DNA from: Anoplopoma fimbria
Taxonomy: Eukaryota > Chordata > Actinopteri > Perciformes > Anoplopomatidae
DNA: 64,000 bases
Assembly: GCF_027596085.1 (NCBI RefSeq)
Contig: NC_072453.1
Span: 2,377,448 to 2,441,447 of the forward strand
Direction: 5' to 3'
Shown: positions 1 through 14,700 of the stretch, piece by piece
Layout of the letters: the number at the start of each line of letters is the position of its first letter
How positions within the stretch are numbered: the first letter of the stretch is position 1
The notes under the pieces: generated by a model
Seen by the model: the letters and a program-made list of their open reading frames with translations, nothing else
What the model was told of the DNA's origin: nothing
Databases searched by the model: none
Position numbers and translations under genes: made by a program

Positions 1-1655
1 ACACATCAACAAGGGCAATATCATTAACAATAAGGCCTCTTAAGCAACTGCTAATTTACCAACTATACTCAACAACTATTCCCTGAACCAGAATCCACAC
101 AGCACGCTCACCTCTCCCTCTCTGACCTTACACATGCACACTTGTGTGGCTGTACAACATTTTACCACATGCAAAGTAAGTTCATCACAAAATATGTTTT
201 GCTTAGTCCCACCCTTGAACGCAGACCAGCTTATCACAGCATAGCATCCACCAGCTCTAACCAGGGTCCCAAAAGACGTTTCTACATAAAAACATATGAA
301 GCTAACATTAGCTAGCACGCTTTTTAATGAATGTAATGTGTGGAAAAAAAGACCTATCCTGCTTTACAGGAACAGTGTTGTTCCTTCAAGGTAGAGTTGA
401 TAATCTTGTTATAAAATGTTAATATTTTTGTTGAAATTCTCATTACATCCTAACAGCAATCAATGAATCAAATGTTCTGACAATAAAAGGAAAAAAATCC
501 AATATCCTTTCGCGGGACTGTTACAAGCCCCTCCAATAATTTAATTTGGCCTGGATGTAATGATTGACAAGCTACCTGCCTGCCTCATTGCTCGTCAACG
601 GAGTCTTCAACAAGATGCCAGCTTGACAGCTGTGAGTAGTAACAAACAGCCATGTTCATATTTTTCTTTCATTGTGATATTCTTACATCCATTTTTGGGG
701 GAGTGGCTTTGGAGGTTGGCCAGAAGGGACAGGCTGGCAACTTCTTTGCTTGATTTAGCCACGTTTGTATCTAGTGCTGCTATCTACTTCCATTGGAAGA
801 GTTGGCACCATTGGGCTGGTTTTTTCAGTTGGATAATTTTTCATATCTACCCCTGCTAGTTTTGCAAGATAATTCTAGCTCTTATTTCATTGTCTGCTAT
901 CTCGGTCACCAGGGGATGTGGTGGTTCACTTTTACTCCGTGATCGGTAGGCTTTAGCTTCTATCTTTATTTTTTTTAACTGTTTTCGGTGCTGAATCAGC
1001 TTGACAACATGGACATTTCCTTTAAAAATTATTTAAAGACCCTTCTGTCTACTTCTCTCTGAAATTGCTTTTATTTTTTATTTTTCCATGAAGTAGATAT
1101 GGTTCATGCAGGGAGTGCAGTTAGGGACAATGGGCTCGATGGTAGCTCTGACAGCTTGACAAAGTAGCAGCGGGGGGGCTGGGTTTAATGAGGGGTCAAT
1201 TATGCCTCAATCTAAGCCTGACAAAGACCAGCTAAGGCAAAATTGAACAAAGCACAATTTTATTCAGAATCACCTCAGGCAACATCCGCGCCCTGGTTCA
1301 TTTTCTGCTGTACTGTTGAGTGAAACACACTAAATCAAAGTATAAAGCCAGCCTGTGCCATTTTTAACTCCTTAACTTTGGCAAAGACGTTATATCTTTT
1401 CAGGGAATTATATGAGTTCTCGCTGATTTTTTCTTAGTTTATCTATAAATCTATTTATTGTTTTCCCTGTTCAATAGAATGTTCCTGAAGATAAAGTTCC
1501 TGTCTGTCTTGTTGCCTGTGTTTATATTCCTTTTAGTTCTCTGGATGATAACATAAAGACACTAGTAGTCGTACCATGTCTTTATCTGCTACATTCATAC
1601 CACTGCAAACACCATCTTCCATACCAAAATATACTTTATGTGTGAGAGTTCCTAC
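1..1655. other. slc39a11 intron 3 (partial), no feature recognised
   Basis: The stretch is AT-rich non-coding sequence. Short open frames here show no family resemblance. No exon continuing ZIP11 was found. Confidence 0.6.
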
Positions 1656-1814
1656 CAGCAGGGGCATGGCCAGGTCAGCGAAGTAAACAAAGGCCGCCCC
1701 AAGTGTGAATCCAATAGCCACGGGCAAGAAAGCGAATGAGCCATACTTCCCAGAATCCTCAGCCATGTCGATCGCCGGTGCCAGCAACGACCAATAGGAA
1801 GCAGCCAGCATTAC
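1656..1814 (-). CDS. slc39a11: slc39a11 coding exon 3
   Basis: This exon gives 53 codons beginning [19 protein letters not shown] and ending ...FADLAMPLL. The acceptor is CCTCCCTCAG before 1814 and the donor GTAGGA follows 1656. The residues match the second and third membrane helices of ZIP11. The open frame past the donor is not conserved and is taken as intron. The next exon is not found in 1-1655. Confidence 0.92.
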
Positions 1815-4800
1815 CTGAGGGAGGCAAGGAGAAGGAGAAGAGAGTCAATTAAAAACTGTTAACTGTTAAAAACTCACCGCCTCCATTGGGCCTTAATTAA
1901 GAAGCACAGGTATGATCACATTCATTCTTCAGTTGCTTGTATCAGTGATTTAAGAGATTTGCATATTACCTCTACTTAGAATTTTATATCGGGAATGGAC
2001 AAAATTTATGCGTGGGTCAGACCTGTCTGTCAGACAGGTTTTGTACAGATAGTCTTTAGTATGATGATACCAAATTCAACTAAATAAAAGTAAGCAAACT
2101 AAAAAAAATGTTTTATTAGATTATGATTATCATGGCAATTTACTAATTTTTTTTTGTTGTTGTTTTATTTCATTTTAATCTTAATTTTCAAATTCTATTT
2201 GGCTCCTTAGATAATTCAGTGAAACAATTCCTCAAACTTCAACAGCTGTTACAATGTTACATTATTTAGTAGGCTATTATATTCTCATGTCCATGTACAG
2301 CTTCCATTTAAAAGCACCAGTATGTTGTTTTCGTGGTGTCTAGTGAGGTTAAATTGAATACCCCTTCGCTCACCCTTTCCTTTCCAGGCATGTTGGAGAA
2401 CTACGGTGGCCTTCATGTAACGTAAAAACTCAAAAGGCTGTCTCTAGAGCCACTGTTTGGTTTGTCTGTTCTGGGATACTGAGAAAACATGGCGATGCAA
2501 CATGGTGGACTAGATATAAAGGACTCATTACAAGCTATTGAAAACACAACAATTCTTAGTTTCAGGTGGTTATACACTTATGAGAACATATTTATGAAAA
2601 ATATATTCCATTATGCTAAAAGACGGCCCTTAATCCTACACACCGAACCTTTACGTCGGGGACTGCTTGTACTTTAGCAAGTTTTTCAGCATGTCAAGCC
2701 ATTCCTCTATTTATGTAAGGCTCTTGAGTTGTTAGCACCTGTGTTAATATTTCAAATTGTTTCAGCTTCCATTACATTTGTTACGATAAATTAGCAGCCA
2801 AATTCAGGACTGATGTACATACAGCCTGCGTGTTAAATTATGTAGTAATTGATACAATTCTACGAACAAATGGCGCTTCTGTTAAGATATAACATGATTA
2901 ATTTACATTTCTGTTGTCTTTAATAAGTTTCTGCATAAATATGTTCACGACATATTGAAGCACGGCACCAATAGCTCCACCTTGTGACTATTAATAAAAC
3001 ACCACCATATCTCTTCACGGCATTATTCAGTTACCGATTGTTGGTGGTATCTTTAGACGCACACAAACACTTCTTGCTGGAATTCTTTCAGAAGCCGGGC
3101 CAGCAAGCAGCAGTAGCAGATGCATCAATAACACTCAGGAAATGCAAATATGCTACTTAACCCCGACAGAATGATCCTGTTTTCCATCTTCAGTATGAAT
3201 GTCTTGATGCTCCAAAACACACTTTCTAAGTAATTTGCCCCAGCGACTCTTTGATTCCACTTTCATGTTAATGACCTACTAGAATTACAGCCTTGCGGCT
3301 CTATGCCTCCTACAACCAGTCAAGTTGCCAATTACAATGATGTCTTTTCAAAACGTCCTCAGTTAATCATTTTATAATATTAGAAATGTTTTTGAAATTG
3401 TCATAATTTAATTTATAACATGAATTATTAAGTTATTGTCCAAAACATGTTTTTTGGGATCACAGTGACTTTTGACCACCAAATTCTAATCAGTTCATCC
3501 TTGAATTCAAGCGCACGGTTGGTCTTAATTTGAATAGATTACATTGAGACATTCCAATCCACGTTCATGAGAATTGGTCGGACGGGAGGTAACAGTGACT
3601 TTGACCACCAAAATTTTATCAGAACATCCTTGCGTCCAGGTGGATGCTTGTGCCAAACCTGTAGAATTCCCTCCATGTGTTACTGGATATTACATTTACG
3701 AGAATGGACCGGACGGACGGCAACCCGAAAATGTAATGCCTCATCTTTCGCCGGCTCTGAGGAATAAAAACAATCTACTTTTACTTTTACAATTCACTTC
3801 ATGTGAATAAATGTATTCTCAGTCTGTCCGCCTACAACTTAATCCCTATTTGGCTGCACGAGGCAATAAGCATAGAGAGGGAACAGAGTTATACAGGAAG
3901 AAGCAGAAAGCTGAATTCAAAAGACACAATGGATGGAATAGTGGATAAGGAATAATTGTCCTCATTTGGCATTTTCTTCTCTCCAATTGCAACAGAAGTG
4001 GGGCAAAGATATCAAAGAGAAGCCAAGAAGAAACTAAACTCAAAACTAGAGTTAGCTAAGATTCTAAATAAATACACTTCAATATGATGTACAACATTAC
4101 AAGTCCAACAAGACCACTAGGACAGCTTCAGAAATAAACATATAGTCGATTACACGCCTTTCAGAAAGTTTGAAAAATAGAAACCTCCATTACAGTGGCT
4201 TCATAACGGTAGAATACGTGGAAGAGTTGGATTGCAAATTATTTTATAAATGTACCAAATAAAGTGTTTTTTTAAACCCAATGAAATGGATCATAAACTA
4301 TATAATATGGCACACCCCTGTTAGTAACAATATATACATATCCTAGCAAAGGAACCAAACCTTTAGGAATAAAAGTACAATATAATTGAAATAAACAAAA
4401 TGAATCTAACATTTTTTTTTACATTAGAGGATTGCTGAAATAAAATAAATAGCGTGTGTTATGGGTAACTGTATGTTGCAAAGATTCCCAGAGCAACAGG
4501 CGCACACAGCTCCTACATCTCAACAACACGAATGCAGACTCAAATGAGCTGATCGCTTGAAAGGTTGAGTAATGAGTATGTTCTTGCTTGAACTTATCCT
4601 TTCGACACGCGTGCATGTTCGTTAACATATATCCTGGAGCATGTTTCACTGACCGCACTGATCACACATCCAGGATTAAAAACCAGTCGATCGGTACCTT
4701 AAATTGGGCGGCTGTGGCACATGAGGTAGAGCGCTTTCCCGTTCAAGGTTGGTGGTTCAAACCCCTCTACCGCAACATGCCAAGGTGTCCTTTAACCCCA

Positions 4801-7800
4801 AGTTGCTCCCCGGAAGGAGCCCACTGCTCCTCCGGGATGGGTTAAATGCAGAGAAATAATTTCCCCGTTGTGGGACTAATAAAGGATTGATTATTATTAT
4901 TTTTCTAACTGGCAAGAGCTTTACCAGAGAGGAAGGAAGTTGTTGGGTTCGGTCTAAATTCAATCTTAACACATTCTCTAAAGCCCACTGCTGGACACCA
5001 ACTTAATGAGAGCACTGGTTTGAGAGGCCTTCTTATGGTTAGTAGAAGAAGCTGCCTGTTTAATAAATGAAAATTGGCTTCCAATTTATACTTTTCCACT
5101 CTACTAAACCTCACTTCCAATGCAGGGACTCAATGGCTCTCGACTCATCTCCCTTTTGGTACCAGGTCCTATTTCCATTTCCATGGGTGATATTAACATC
5201 ATCTTCAACGGGACACTGCACTGCACTAGTTTTTGGGCAAATTACTTTTTTGAGTCAAAACGCATTGAGAAAATATTAGGTGAAGAAAACAACATAAAAA
5301 ATGCCACGCCATGCCAAGAAACTCAAAGTACTACTATATGAAAATTGCCATGGCAAGGTTTAAGAACAATCCACATTTACATATTATGTTGGTATGAGAG
5401 TAGCATAGTGTACTTTTCGTAGCAAGTGTGCAGTTAAGCTACCGAGATAGAGAGACGGTGCTCAGAGCAGATCAGTCGTTGGGGTGAGGAAATTAGCGAT
5501 AAAGTTGTCTCGCGTTAAATTAACATTAACTACAGTGCTAAATGTACAGTGTTGTAGACACACATGCATACTTTTTTGCATGCATTCATTGATTTTGATG
5601 CTGGTATGTTTTAAGGTTGTACTGCTAAATATCAGGGGCAACGGTGCAACCAAGGTTAATGTTTAGTCACATCATTTAGTCAAAGTTTAACATTTCTTTG
5701 ATCATATATACAACGAAAACAGTGGCACTCTGGAGCTATGTGTACATGTATTTGTATTAACTTGCAAACGTGTTAGAGAACTTGCTCATACCTAGCCAAA
5801 TAATCATAATCATGGAAAAGAACACTATTTAGGGGATTATCTTTAACTTCAACACCGGCTTCATGTTCCCTTACCGTGGTCTACCAATCAAGGGTGCATT
5901 GCTGCAATCGGGAAAATGTACTTCAGTGCAAATTGAGTCAAGCTGGGGAGCCGACTACATGTTAATTAACAACAATCCAGAGGGCACAGAAGATGAGCAT
6001 CTTGACACACTGCTGTTACAGCTGCCAAGCCTCAAAGGTGCACAAAATGTAAATGCATGAAAACAACTTTCTGTGTGCTCCGTATGAGAAAATGTGTGTT
6101 CTGTCTCTGAACAGATTGATTAACCAATGAAATTCTAGGATATCATTAATCCTATCAAGAAATGTGACTAGAAATTGAAAATTATGACATCAAACGATTA
6201 TGACATCAAAACATCTCCTGATTGTAGTATTTTCAACAGGCCCTATTATGCTATTTTCCAGGTGCATATTTTTATCTCAAGTTACAGTTACAACATGTTT
6301 ACATGCGTTAATGCTCATAATCCGCCTTGTTTTTCTCATCCTGGCTGTCCTGCAGCACCTCTTCTCACCCTCTCTCTGAAACGCTCCGTTGTAGCGCTTG
6401 CTCCTCCCTCCAGAAAGCAAAGTCTGCTCTGATTGGTCAGCTAGCCCGCTCTGTTGTGATTGGCCACGTTTCACATTTCAAAAAACTCTCCTTCCAGAGA
6501 ATGACAAATGAACAATAGCTCACGGTGGGGTTCAAACCTGGGTGACAGACTGCTGTCTTAACCACTACACCATGGTTGATGTGAGCTTCAGCTCTATCTT
6601 TTTCTTTAATGTTTGAGGGCGGGCCAAACTAGCGGGAGAGTTGACCGTGACTTCCATTACATTGTGACCTCATAAAGTTAAGGAAATCTATCCATCCATC
6701 CATTTTCCTCCGCTTATCCGGGGCCGGGTCGCGGGGGCAGCAAGCTAAGGAGGGTCCTCCAGACGTCCTTCTCCCCAGCAACACTTTCCAGCTCCTCCTG
6801 GGGAACCCCGAGGCGTTCCCAGGCCAGACGAGATATATAATCTCTCCAGCGTGTTCTGGCCTCTTACCAGTTGGACGTGCCTGGAAAACCTCTAAAGGGA
6901 GGCGTCCAGGAGGCATCCTGATCAGATGCCCGAGCCACCTCAGCTGGCCCCTTTCGAAGCGAAGGAGCAGCGGCTCTACTCCGAGCTCCCTCCAGATGTC
7001 TGAGCTCCTCACCCTATCTCTAAGGCTGAGCCCAGCCACCCTACGAAGGAAGCTCATTTCAGCCGCTTGTATCCGCGATCTCATTCTTTAAGTATTGAAC
7101 ACGTCACCATTTTACTCAGTAAATATATTTCTAAAGGTGCTATTGACGTGAAATTTTCACCAGATGTCGGTAACAACCCAAGTAATCCATACATACAAAG
7201 AAAACAAAACAAATAAGTTCAGAAATTAAGTTATGTAATAAAATGGAATGACACAGGGAAAAAGTATTGAACACGCTTTATTTAATACTTCGTACAAAAG
7301 CCTTTGTTGGTAATGACAGATTCAAGACGCCTCCTGTATGGAGAAACTAGTTGCATGCATTGCTCAGGTGTGATTTTGGCCCATTCTTCAACACAAACAG
7401 TCTTCAAATCTTGAAGGTTCCTTGGGCCTCTTCTATGAACTCTGATCTTTAGTTCTTTCCATAGATTTTCTATTGGATTCAAGTCAGGTGATTGGCTGGG
7501 CCATTCTAGCAGCTTTATTTTCTTTCTCTGAAACCAATTGAGAGTTTCCTCGGCTGTGTGTTTGGGATCATTGTCTTGCTGAAATGTCCACCCTCATTTC
7601 ATCTTCATCATCCTGGTAGATGGCAGCAGATTTTTATCAAGAATGTCTCGGTAAATTTTCCATTCATCCTTCCTTCAATTATATGAAGTTTGCCAGTGCC
7701 ATATGTTGAAAAACAGCCCCACACCATGATGTTCCCACCTCCAAACTTCCCTGTTGGTATGGTGTTTTTGGGGTGATGTGCAGTGCCTTTTGACCTTGAC

Positions 7801-8648
7801 AATTTTGATCTCATCTGACCAGACTATATTCTCCCAGTATTTCACAGGGTGTCTAAATGTTGTGCAGCAAACTTTAAACGAGCTTCAACATGCTTTTTCT
7901 TCAGCAATGGAGTCTTGCGTGGTGAGCGTGCATACAGGCCACGGCGGTTGAGTGCATTACTTATTGTTTTCTTTGAAACAATTGTACCTGCTAATTCCAG
8001 GTCTTTCTGAAGCTCTGCACAAGTGGTCCTTGGCTCTTGGACAATTCTTCTGATAATTCTTTTCACTCCTCTGTCGGAAATTTTGCAAGGAGCACCTGGT
8101 CGTGGCCGGTTTATGGTGAAATGATGTTCTTTCCACTTCCGGATTATGGCCCCAACAGTGCTCACTGGAACATTCAGAAGTTTAGAAATCCTTCTGTAAC
8201 CAATGCCATCAGTATGTTTTGCAACAATAAGGTTGCGAAGGTCTTGAGAGAGCTCTTTGCTTTTACCCATCATGAGATGTTTCTTGTGTGACACCTTGGT
8301 AATGAGACACCTTTTTATAGGCCATCAGTTGGGACTGAACCAGCTGATAATAATTTGCACTGACAAGGGGCAGGATTGCTTTCTAATTACTGATAGATCT
8401 CAGCTGGTGTCTTGGCCTTTTTGGGACTCCCTTTCTTCATGTGTTCAAAACTTTTCCCTGTGTCATTCAATTTTATTACACATAACTTAATTTCTGAATT
8501 CATTTGTTTGGTTTTCTTTGTATGTATGGATTACTTGGGTTGTTACCGACATCTGGTGAAAGTTTCATGTCAATAGCACCTTTAGAAATATATTTACTGA
8601 GAAGAATGGTGACGTGTTAAATACTTATTTTACCCGCTGTATATATAC

Positions 8649-8701
<53 letters not shown>

Positions 8702-11700
8702 AGAGAGAAGAGAAAAAACATTGGTGGAACTGAACTTTTAAGTAACTGCACTTATTTGCCCTCTTGCCGAAAGTTTGAAGAGAAGATCAATACCACTCAA
8801 ATGTCTGTACTTAGCTTAATAACTGGAGTCAAGGGTAAACAACCTGCTCTTTCTGACGGATTAAAAAAATTTGCCTCCCAGACAAGAAATCTATCTAACG
8901 CTCATGTGAAGAGAGTTTGCACCAGAGATAGTCATGCTGTGTTTATAATTCAATTTTTGCAAAAGTAGGCTATAAGAAAATTGTCAGACTGAGGCACATA
9001 CGCTGTTATATGCATCATGCTACTTCAGCTTGCTTTAGGAAAAAAACGATGTGGTTCTATTTTTAGGGAGTCACAAAGTTGTTGTAAATACATGTTTTTT
9101 AAAATTGCACATTTCGCTAGTTGTTCTAGTGGTTAAGACTCGCTAACTACAATTTTCCACAAAACACAATCATTTTAAGCTTCTGGTACAATAGTTGAAC
9201 ATTTCCCATCTGAAGAAGACACAAAACCCTGTTGCAAATGCTACAATACAATACAACAATCCCAAAATTTGTTTCATTTATCATACAACAAAAAGATTTT
9301 CCTTTTCATTTCCTGACTTTATATCAACCACGCTACACTTATTGTCCTGACTATTGGAAGTGGACAAAGAAATACAATTACTCGCTTTGCACGAAAACGG
9401 TAAATACAAATAATGAAAGATAATTGGTTTTTTTCTTGTAAGTGACTTATTGAAAAATCAGCTCAGAAGCCTCTCAATGTAACTAAAAGACCAAACAGCG
9501 AAGAAAATAAATAAAGGACTGAGAGTGTATTGTCAGGCATGGGGTCTTTTTTTGCTCCAAGGACATAAGGAATAGAATAACAATATGGCTGAAATAGAAA
9601 AGCACTTTGGTGTTTCATCACACAAATATGGGTGACTCTGTGATAAACACTGTAGGGTTCAAAGCGGCAATAGGCAATTTCACATGCCGACTGCTCCAAA
9701 GGGCAGCGAGGGAGAACGGTTTGAAATATTTAAAATTCAACACCCAGAAATGCTACAACAACATGGCTTCACTTAACCCCAGACACAACACTCATACCAA
9801 TTATGCTGATCTGTGTAACAAGAGGGCAAAGAGAGACAAAAAATTGAATTTGTCTGAGGCCAGCTCTCTGTTAATACAGCCCTCCAGCTGTTATTCAAAA
9901 GATAATTTTGTAAGGATGCGTGTAGATGCTCTTATCAGACTATCTGAGGATTTCAAGGTCAATGATTAAATCGTATTTAATTAAGCTGAATAGTGCAATA
10001 GTTAATTTGTTTATATCTCCCTTATTTTCCTGTGAATGTATTACCAATATCCTTTCTTCCTCTTTTTACCTTACACCATCAGCAAAGGACTGTTCTTTCA
10101 AAAAAAAAAAAATCTTTCTCTAATTTGCATTTGCAACAGCCGAAACCCCGGGTCCATTTCACAATCTCCAGTCTCACTCATTAAGTCCCAATTTAAGATT
10201 TCGAGGCTTTTGAAACACCTGTCTAACACTGATGCCAGCACCCAATTACTGCTTTGTTATCGCACTCAGGGCCAAATACAAAGCCTTTTGCAGCTAGGTT
10301 TAGATGGAGATACAGAGCATTGACCCCCAGAAATATCTCCTATTAAATATGAACATGTGAACAGAGCTGCAGTTCTAATGCACATTGCATGCATTAGCAT
10401 GCGTATTTAGGGGAAGGCTCAGGCAAAAACTACATTGGTAAATAGGCATTGTTTTCTTCCTTGGTGCTATTTTTTACTTTATTTCAACATCTGACCTTCT
10501 TGTTTAAGACAAAAAGTGTCCAAGTGAACTGCGCCGTTAAGCTCTTGTAAGCTTAGGCACTTCCATGGGTATCTCAAGCCATAAATAATATCTAAGACAG
10601 CACACACAGAAAAACACAGGATCCTCCTCAGGCCTGAATTCGTGTTGCACTGTACATCTAAAAAACAATGGTAATGAGAAAAAGTCATGGAGGAAAAATC
10701 TCGAACTCTTTTTTTTTTCTTTTTTAGGCACAGCCGCAGCAGCGTTTTTGGTACAAACTGAAATATTTAAAACGTGGCCATACACTCTCTCTACTGTTCA
10801 TGCATTAATAACAACTCAAATAGATACAAAACTAAGGAAAAAGTAAATGAACTCAAAAAGGTCACTAAAACCACCAACTGCCGAACTTTGCACACAGCTG
10901 AAAATGCAATACACACATTATTAATAAACATAAGTTTAATCACAGAAATAGTATGAGAACTATTATGAACAAGCTCTAACTAAATCAATCCTGACCTTGA
11001 ACAGCAAATTTTAGTGCCCTTTGTGTTTCACTGGGTTTAATGTACTTTGACAGCCCCAGATGGCTAAAAGCGGTAAAGGATACATTTCCAATAACTGATA
11101 TTTCTGCAAAAATAGGTTTAAAATACAGTTTTGTTGTTGTTGTTCTTTTTTTATTACATTTTTTTATGAAAGATGTATCCGCGGGACTTTTACCAATAGA
11201 TATTCCTCCTTGCAACAAACATAATTAATAATTCTTCCTTTTTAATTATCCTTGTGTAAGATAAACAGGAAGACAGACAAAGTTGTAGCTTAATTAAATT
11301 GCTCTTGACAGAATCTCAAAATGCTTTCATCATTAAGGACTCTCCTCCTGGCTGCTCTGATCTTATAACACCTGAGGGCAATCATCTAGATGCATGTCGC
11401 AGTGTAATCAATCCTGCAATCAGTGATTGCCCTGCTGAGTTCGGAGGTTCCATGCAAGAAATTAACGTCAATATTAGGAGCCAGCAGTGAGTCATTTAAT
11501 GGTTTCATAACTATAGTTTAATATACAGTGGTCTGTACATGTGATGAACAAGGTCCCTGTGTTCCTAGAAGGTTACTGCAGAATATATAACTGTCGAAAT
11601 CGTTACCTGCCCATTAAAAATGAACTAACTAGGTAACTTTTGCTGCGTAATGTTCACGTTTTGTGTAAGTACTCGCTTAAAACACAGCATTTTGAAAAAA

Positions 11701-14700
11701 TATATAGACCTGCAAATTAATCACACAAAAAAAAAAAGCCCCTGGTGTGTAAGGGCCTTTAGTGTTGTAAAACTGTTTGTAATTGTCATAAGAGATAACC
11801 TACAAGTTTGCTAGTATCTTTTGAAATGTATCAATTATTTGATTCTTTACAAAAACCTGTATGTGTAGATTATATAGAGCAGAAAGAAAGCGTAATCCAT
11901 CCCACCAAAAGCTACAAGTTCTACTTTGGAGATATGGAAGCACTGGTCTATGTGTTTAGCATGTATTGAATTGTTATCTTGGACCAACAGTCTCATATAA
12001 ACTAAATTAAATTACTTAATTACTGGAAGCGCACAAATTGAAAATGAGCTTGAGAATGGAGCTGATGAGTTCTGTCCCTTTGCTGTGTAAAGCACAAATA
12101 AATAGCTATAGTCTCTCCCAAAGGAGATGCATTGCCTTTTTGAGTGCTTGGGTTCTTCCATTTTCTACAATAACTGCAGTATTTTTACGCAAGCTGTGGT
12201 TTAGTGGCTTTATCGTATAATCACAGCCTCATGGCAAATTGAGAAATGAGAGGGATGAAGATAGTTTGTGATTGATTGTGAAGATAAAGACGGGCATTAA
12301 ACACACTTGATTAGTGCCCTGCATGAAAAATTAGCATTAACTGGCCCCACGAAGCACTTGGCTGGTGAGGCTTCATTACAGTAGTAAGACTGACTTTATT
12401 GTGCATGTTTCATCTCATTATCTATACCGTTTCTCTGTCCATACTAGGACGGCTGTGGCTCAGTGGAGAGCAGGGTCGTCCCCCAATCAGAGGATCAGCG
12501 GTTCGATCCCCGAACCGCCGATCCATGTCGATGTGTCCTTGGGCAAGACACTTAACCCCAAATTGCTCCCGCAGGCTGTTCCTGCGGTGTATAATAATAA
12601 TAATAATAATAATTAAATTAGTCCCGCAGGCTGTTCCTGCGGTGTATGCATGTGTATGAATGTTAGTTAGGGTCCTGATGGTCAGGTGGCACCTTGCATG
12701 GTAGCTCCTGTCATCAGTGTATGAATGGGTGTGATTGGGTGAATGATTAGTAATGTAAAAGCGCTTTGAGTGGTCGGAAGACTAGAAAAGCGCTCTACAA
12801 GTACAGTCCATTTACCATACTTAATATCTTTCCAGATAGAGATTAGACAAAATTGAGCCTTGAGTGGGTTCTGCGTAGATTTTCCTATCAACGTGTTTCA
12901 TCTTCTTTAATGGCCTGTATCCTCCAGAGTAATCAGTAATCTATTTCCATTCATTATCTATTGTGAGACATTTATTTCATAAATTAGTTGTTCAATTTAA
13001 CCCTAATTTCTCACACAGCCCACATTGTCGGCTTACATTTTAAAATGATCTTTCCCCTTTAGTTAACATGCTCGCTAGCTGATTCACCACATAGCACATT
13101 TCACATTGTATGTATTTGACACATTATTGGACTTGTTCGGCAAATTAATGGATTTTGATTGCTTATGATGTGGTCAAGATTGTTTCTATCTACATATTAC
13201 ATGGGAATTAGAGCTGTTATTTTCTGTTCTGTCAGCAAATTAGATGCACTGCAACTCGTTGAGTCGTAGTGAATAGTGCCACACTTAATTGAACACTTGG
13301 GGGAAATAGTGCAACTAATGCTCGAAACACACATCAAGACTTGGCTTTCAATACATTTAAAACATATCCCAAACTGCGGTTACATTAGATACAATGCAGA
13401 GAAGCAGAAACATAATGTACATAGCAGGCGGCAACCTCCGGTTCTAAAGAGTAAAACCATCACGAAAGTGTCTTAAACTTGCATTTCTTTCTACTGGCCA
13501 TAAGAAGTAGACTCTACTAGACTCTGCTAGACTCTATTCATTACTCTAATGACCCTACTTCTCATTTGATTTATTGCTTCAGTAAACATTGTTAACCTGT
13601 GATTGACAGGTTGCTACCAGAGCCGTAAAAGACGTCTCTTCATCACTCCTCCACCATCAAAATATGTTCACTTCCGTTCCCTGTTTGCAAAAAGCTTAGA
13701 TGGCGACGGCCGTAATCCAAGATGGTGACGGACATAACGCTGAACTCAAGGCTTCAAAAAGTCCACATACCAATGGCTGACATCAAGTTGACTACATCCA
13801 CTTCCTTTATACAGTCTATGATACTAAGCAGTGTGCATCCAATAAGACATCCAGTATTCTAACACTACAGTGGTTTCTACCAAGCACAGTAGCATGGCTA
13901 GACAGAATCGTAGAAGCCAATATCAATTAAACCCTGGGAGACTTCCAATACATTTGGGATTCTGCTCAAAACAACTCAAATCCTGAAGAACAATGCTTTG
14001 CCTGCCTCTCCATTCTAAAATACAGCAAAAAAAATAAACAAAAGCTTTCAACAATCTGAGACAAATTAACAGACTGTTCTCTGACACAAGCAGCCTGAGA
14101 AGGAGGCAATCACCTGTGGCTTTTGAGGCACAGATCAGATAATCCATGTTCCTTTGGAGATTTGGGGGAAAACAGGAAGCGCTGTTCACTCTGCATGTTA
14201 AAAGGCCTTCCACTAATCCTCAGCCAGGAGAAAGCTTGATATTGTTATTCTAAAGTGCTATGAAGCAGATTCATAAAAGCCCAAAATACAATCACAGAAG
14301 AAAACTGCAATTGTTCTAGTCTCAATGGAATATTGATGCAGGATGAACATACAGTATGATATTAGCTATAATGCCAACCACAAATGTTACTTTTGCGCTA
14401 GCAAGTCACACAATACGTAAATGCTTAAGATAATTAACAGTGTCATCAAGGCTTCCAAAACCAGCCTGTGTCAGTATTATGTAAATGCTGCAGTTCAAAA
14501 AGGATAATTAAGTAAAGAAACAAGGTAATAATATGCTATTACTTGCCCCCTGTGAGAAAAGACATATGCTAGTGCATGTTTTGGGTTTCCAAAGTTAGAC
14601 TTAACAATGGGCAAACAAAATGTCTTTCCCTGGAAAGGTCACAAAAAAAGTACTTATAGGTATTCTAAGCATTTGGCTGAGACCCTTTACTGAATGCTAA

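Noticed and set aside
6519..6586. Functional tRNA gene
   Set aside because: A and B boxes are present but the stems do not fold into a normal cloverleaf.
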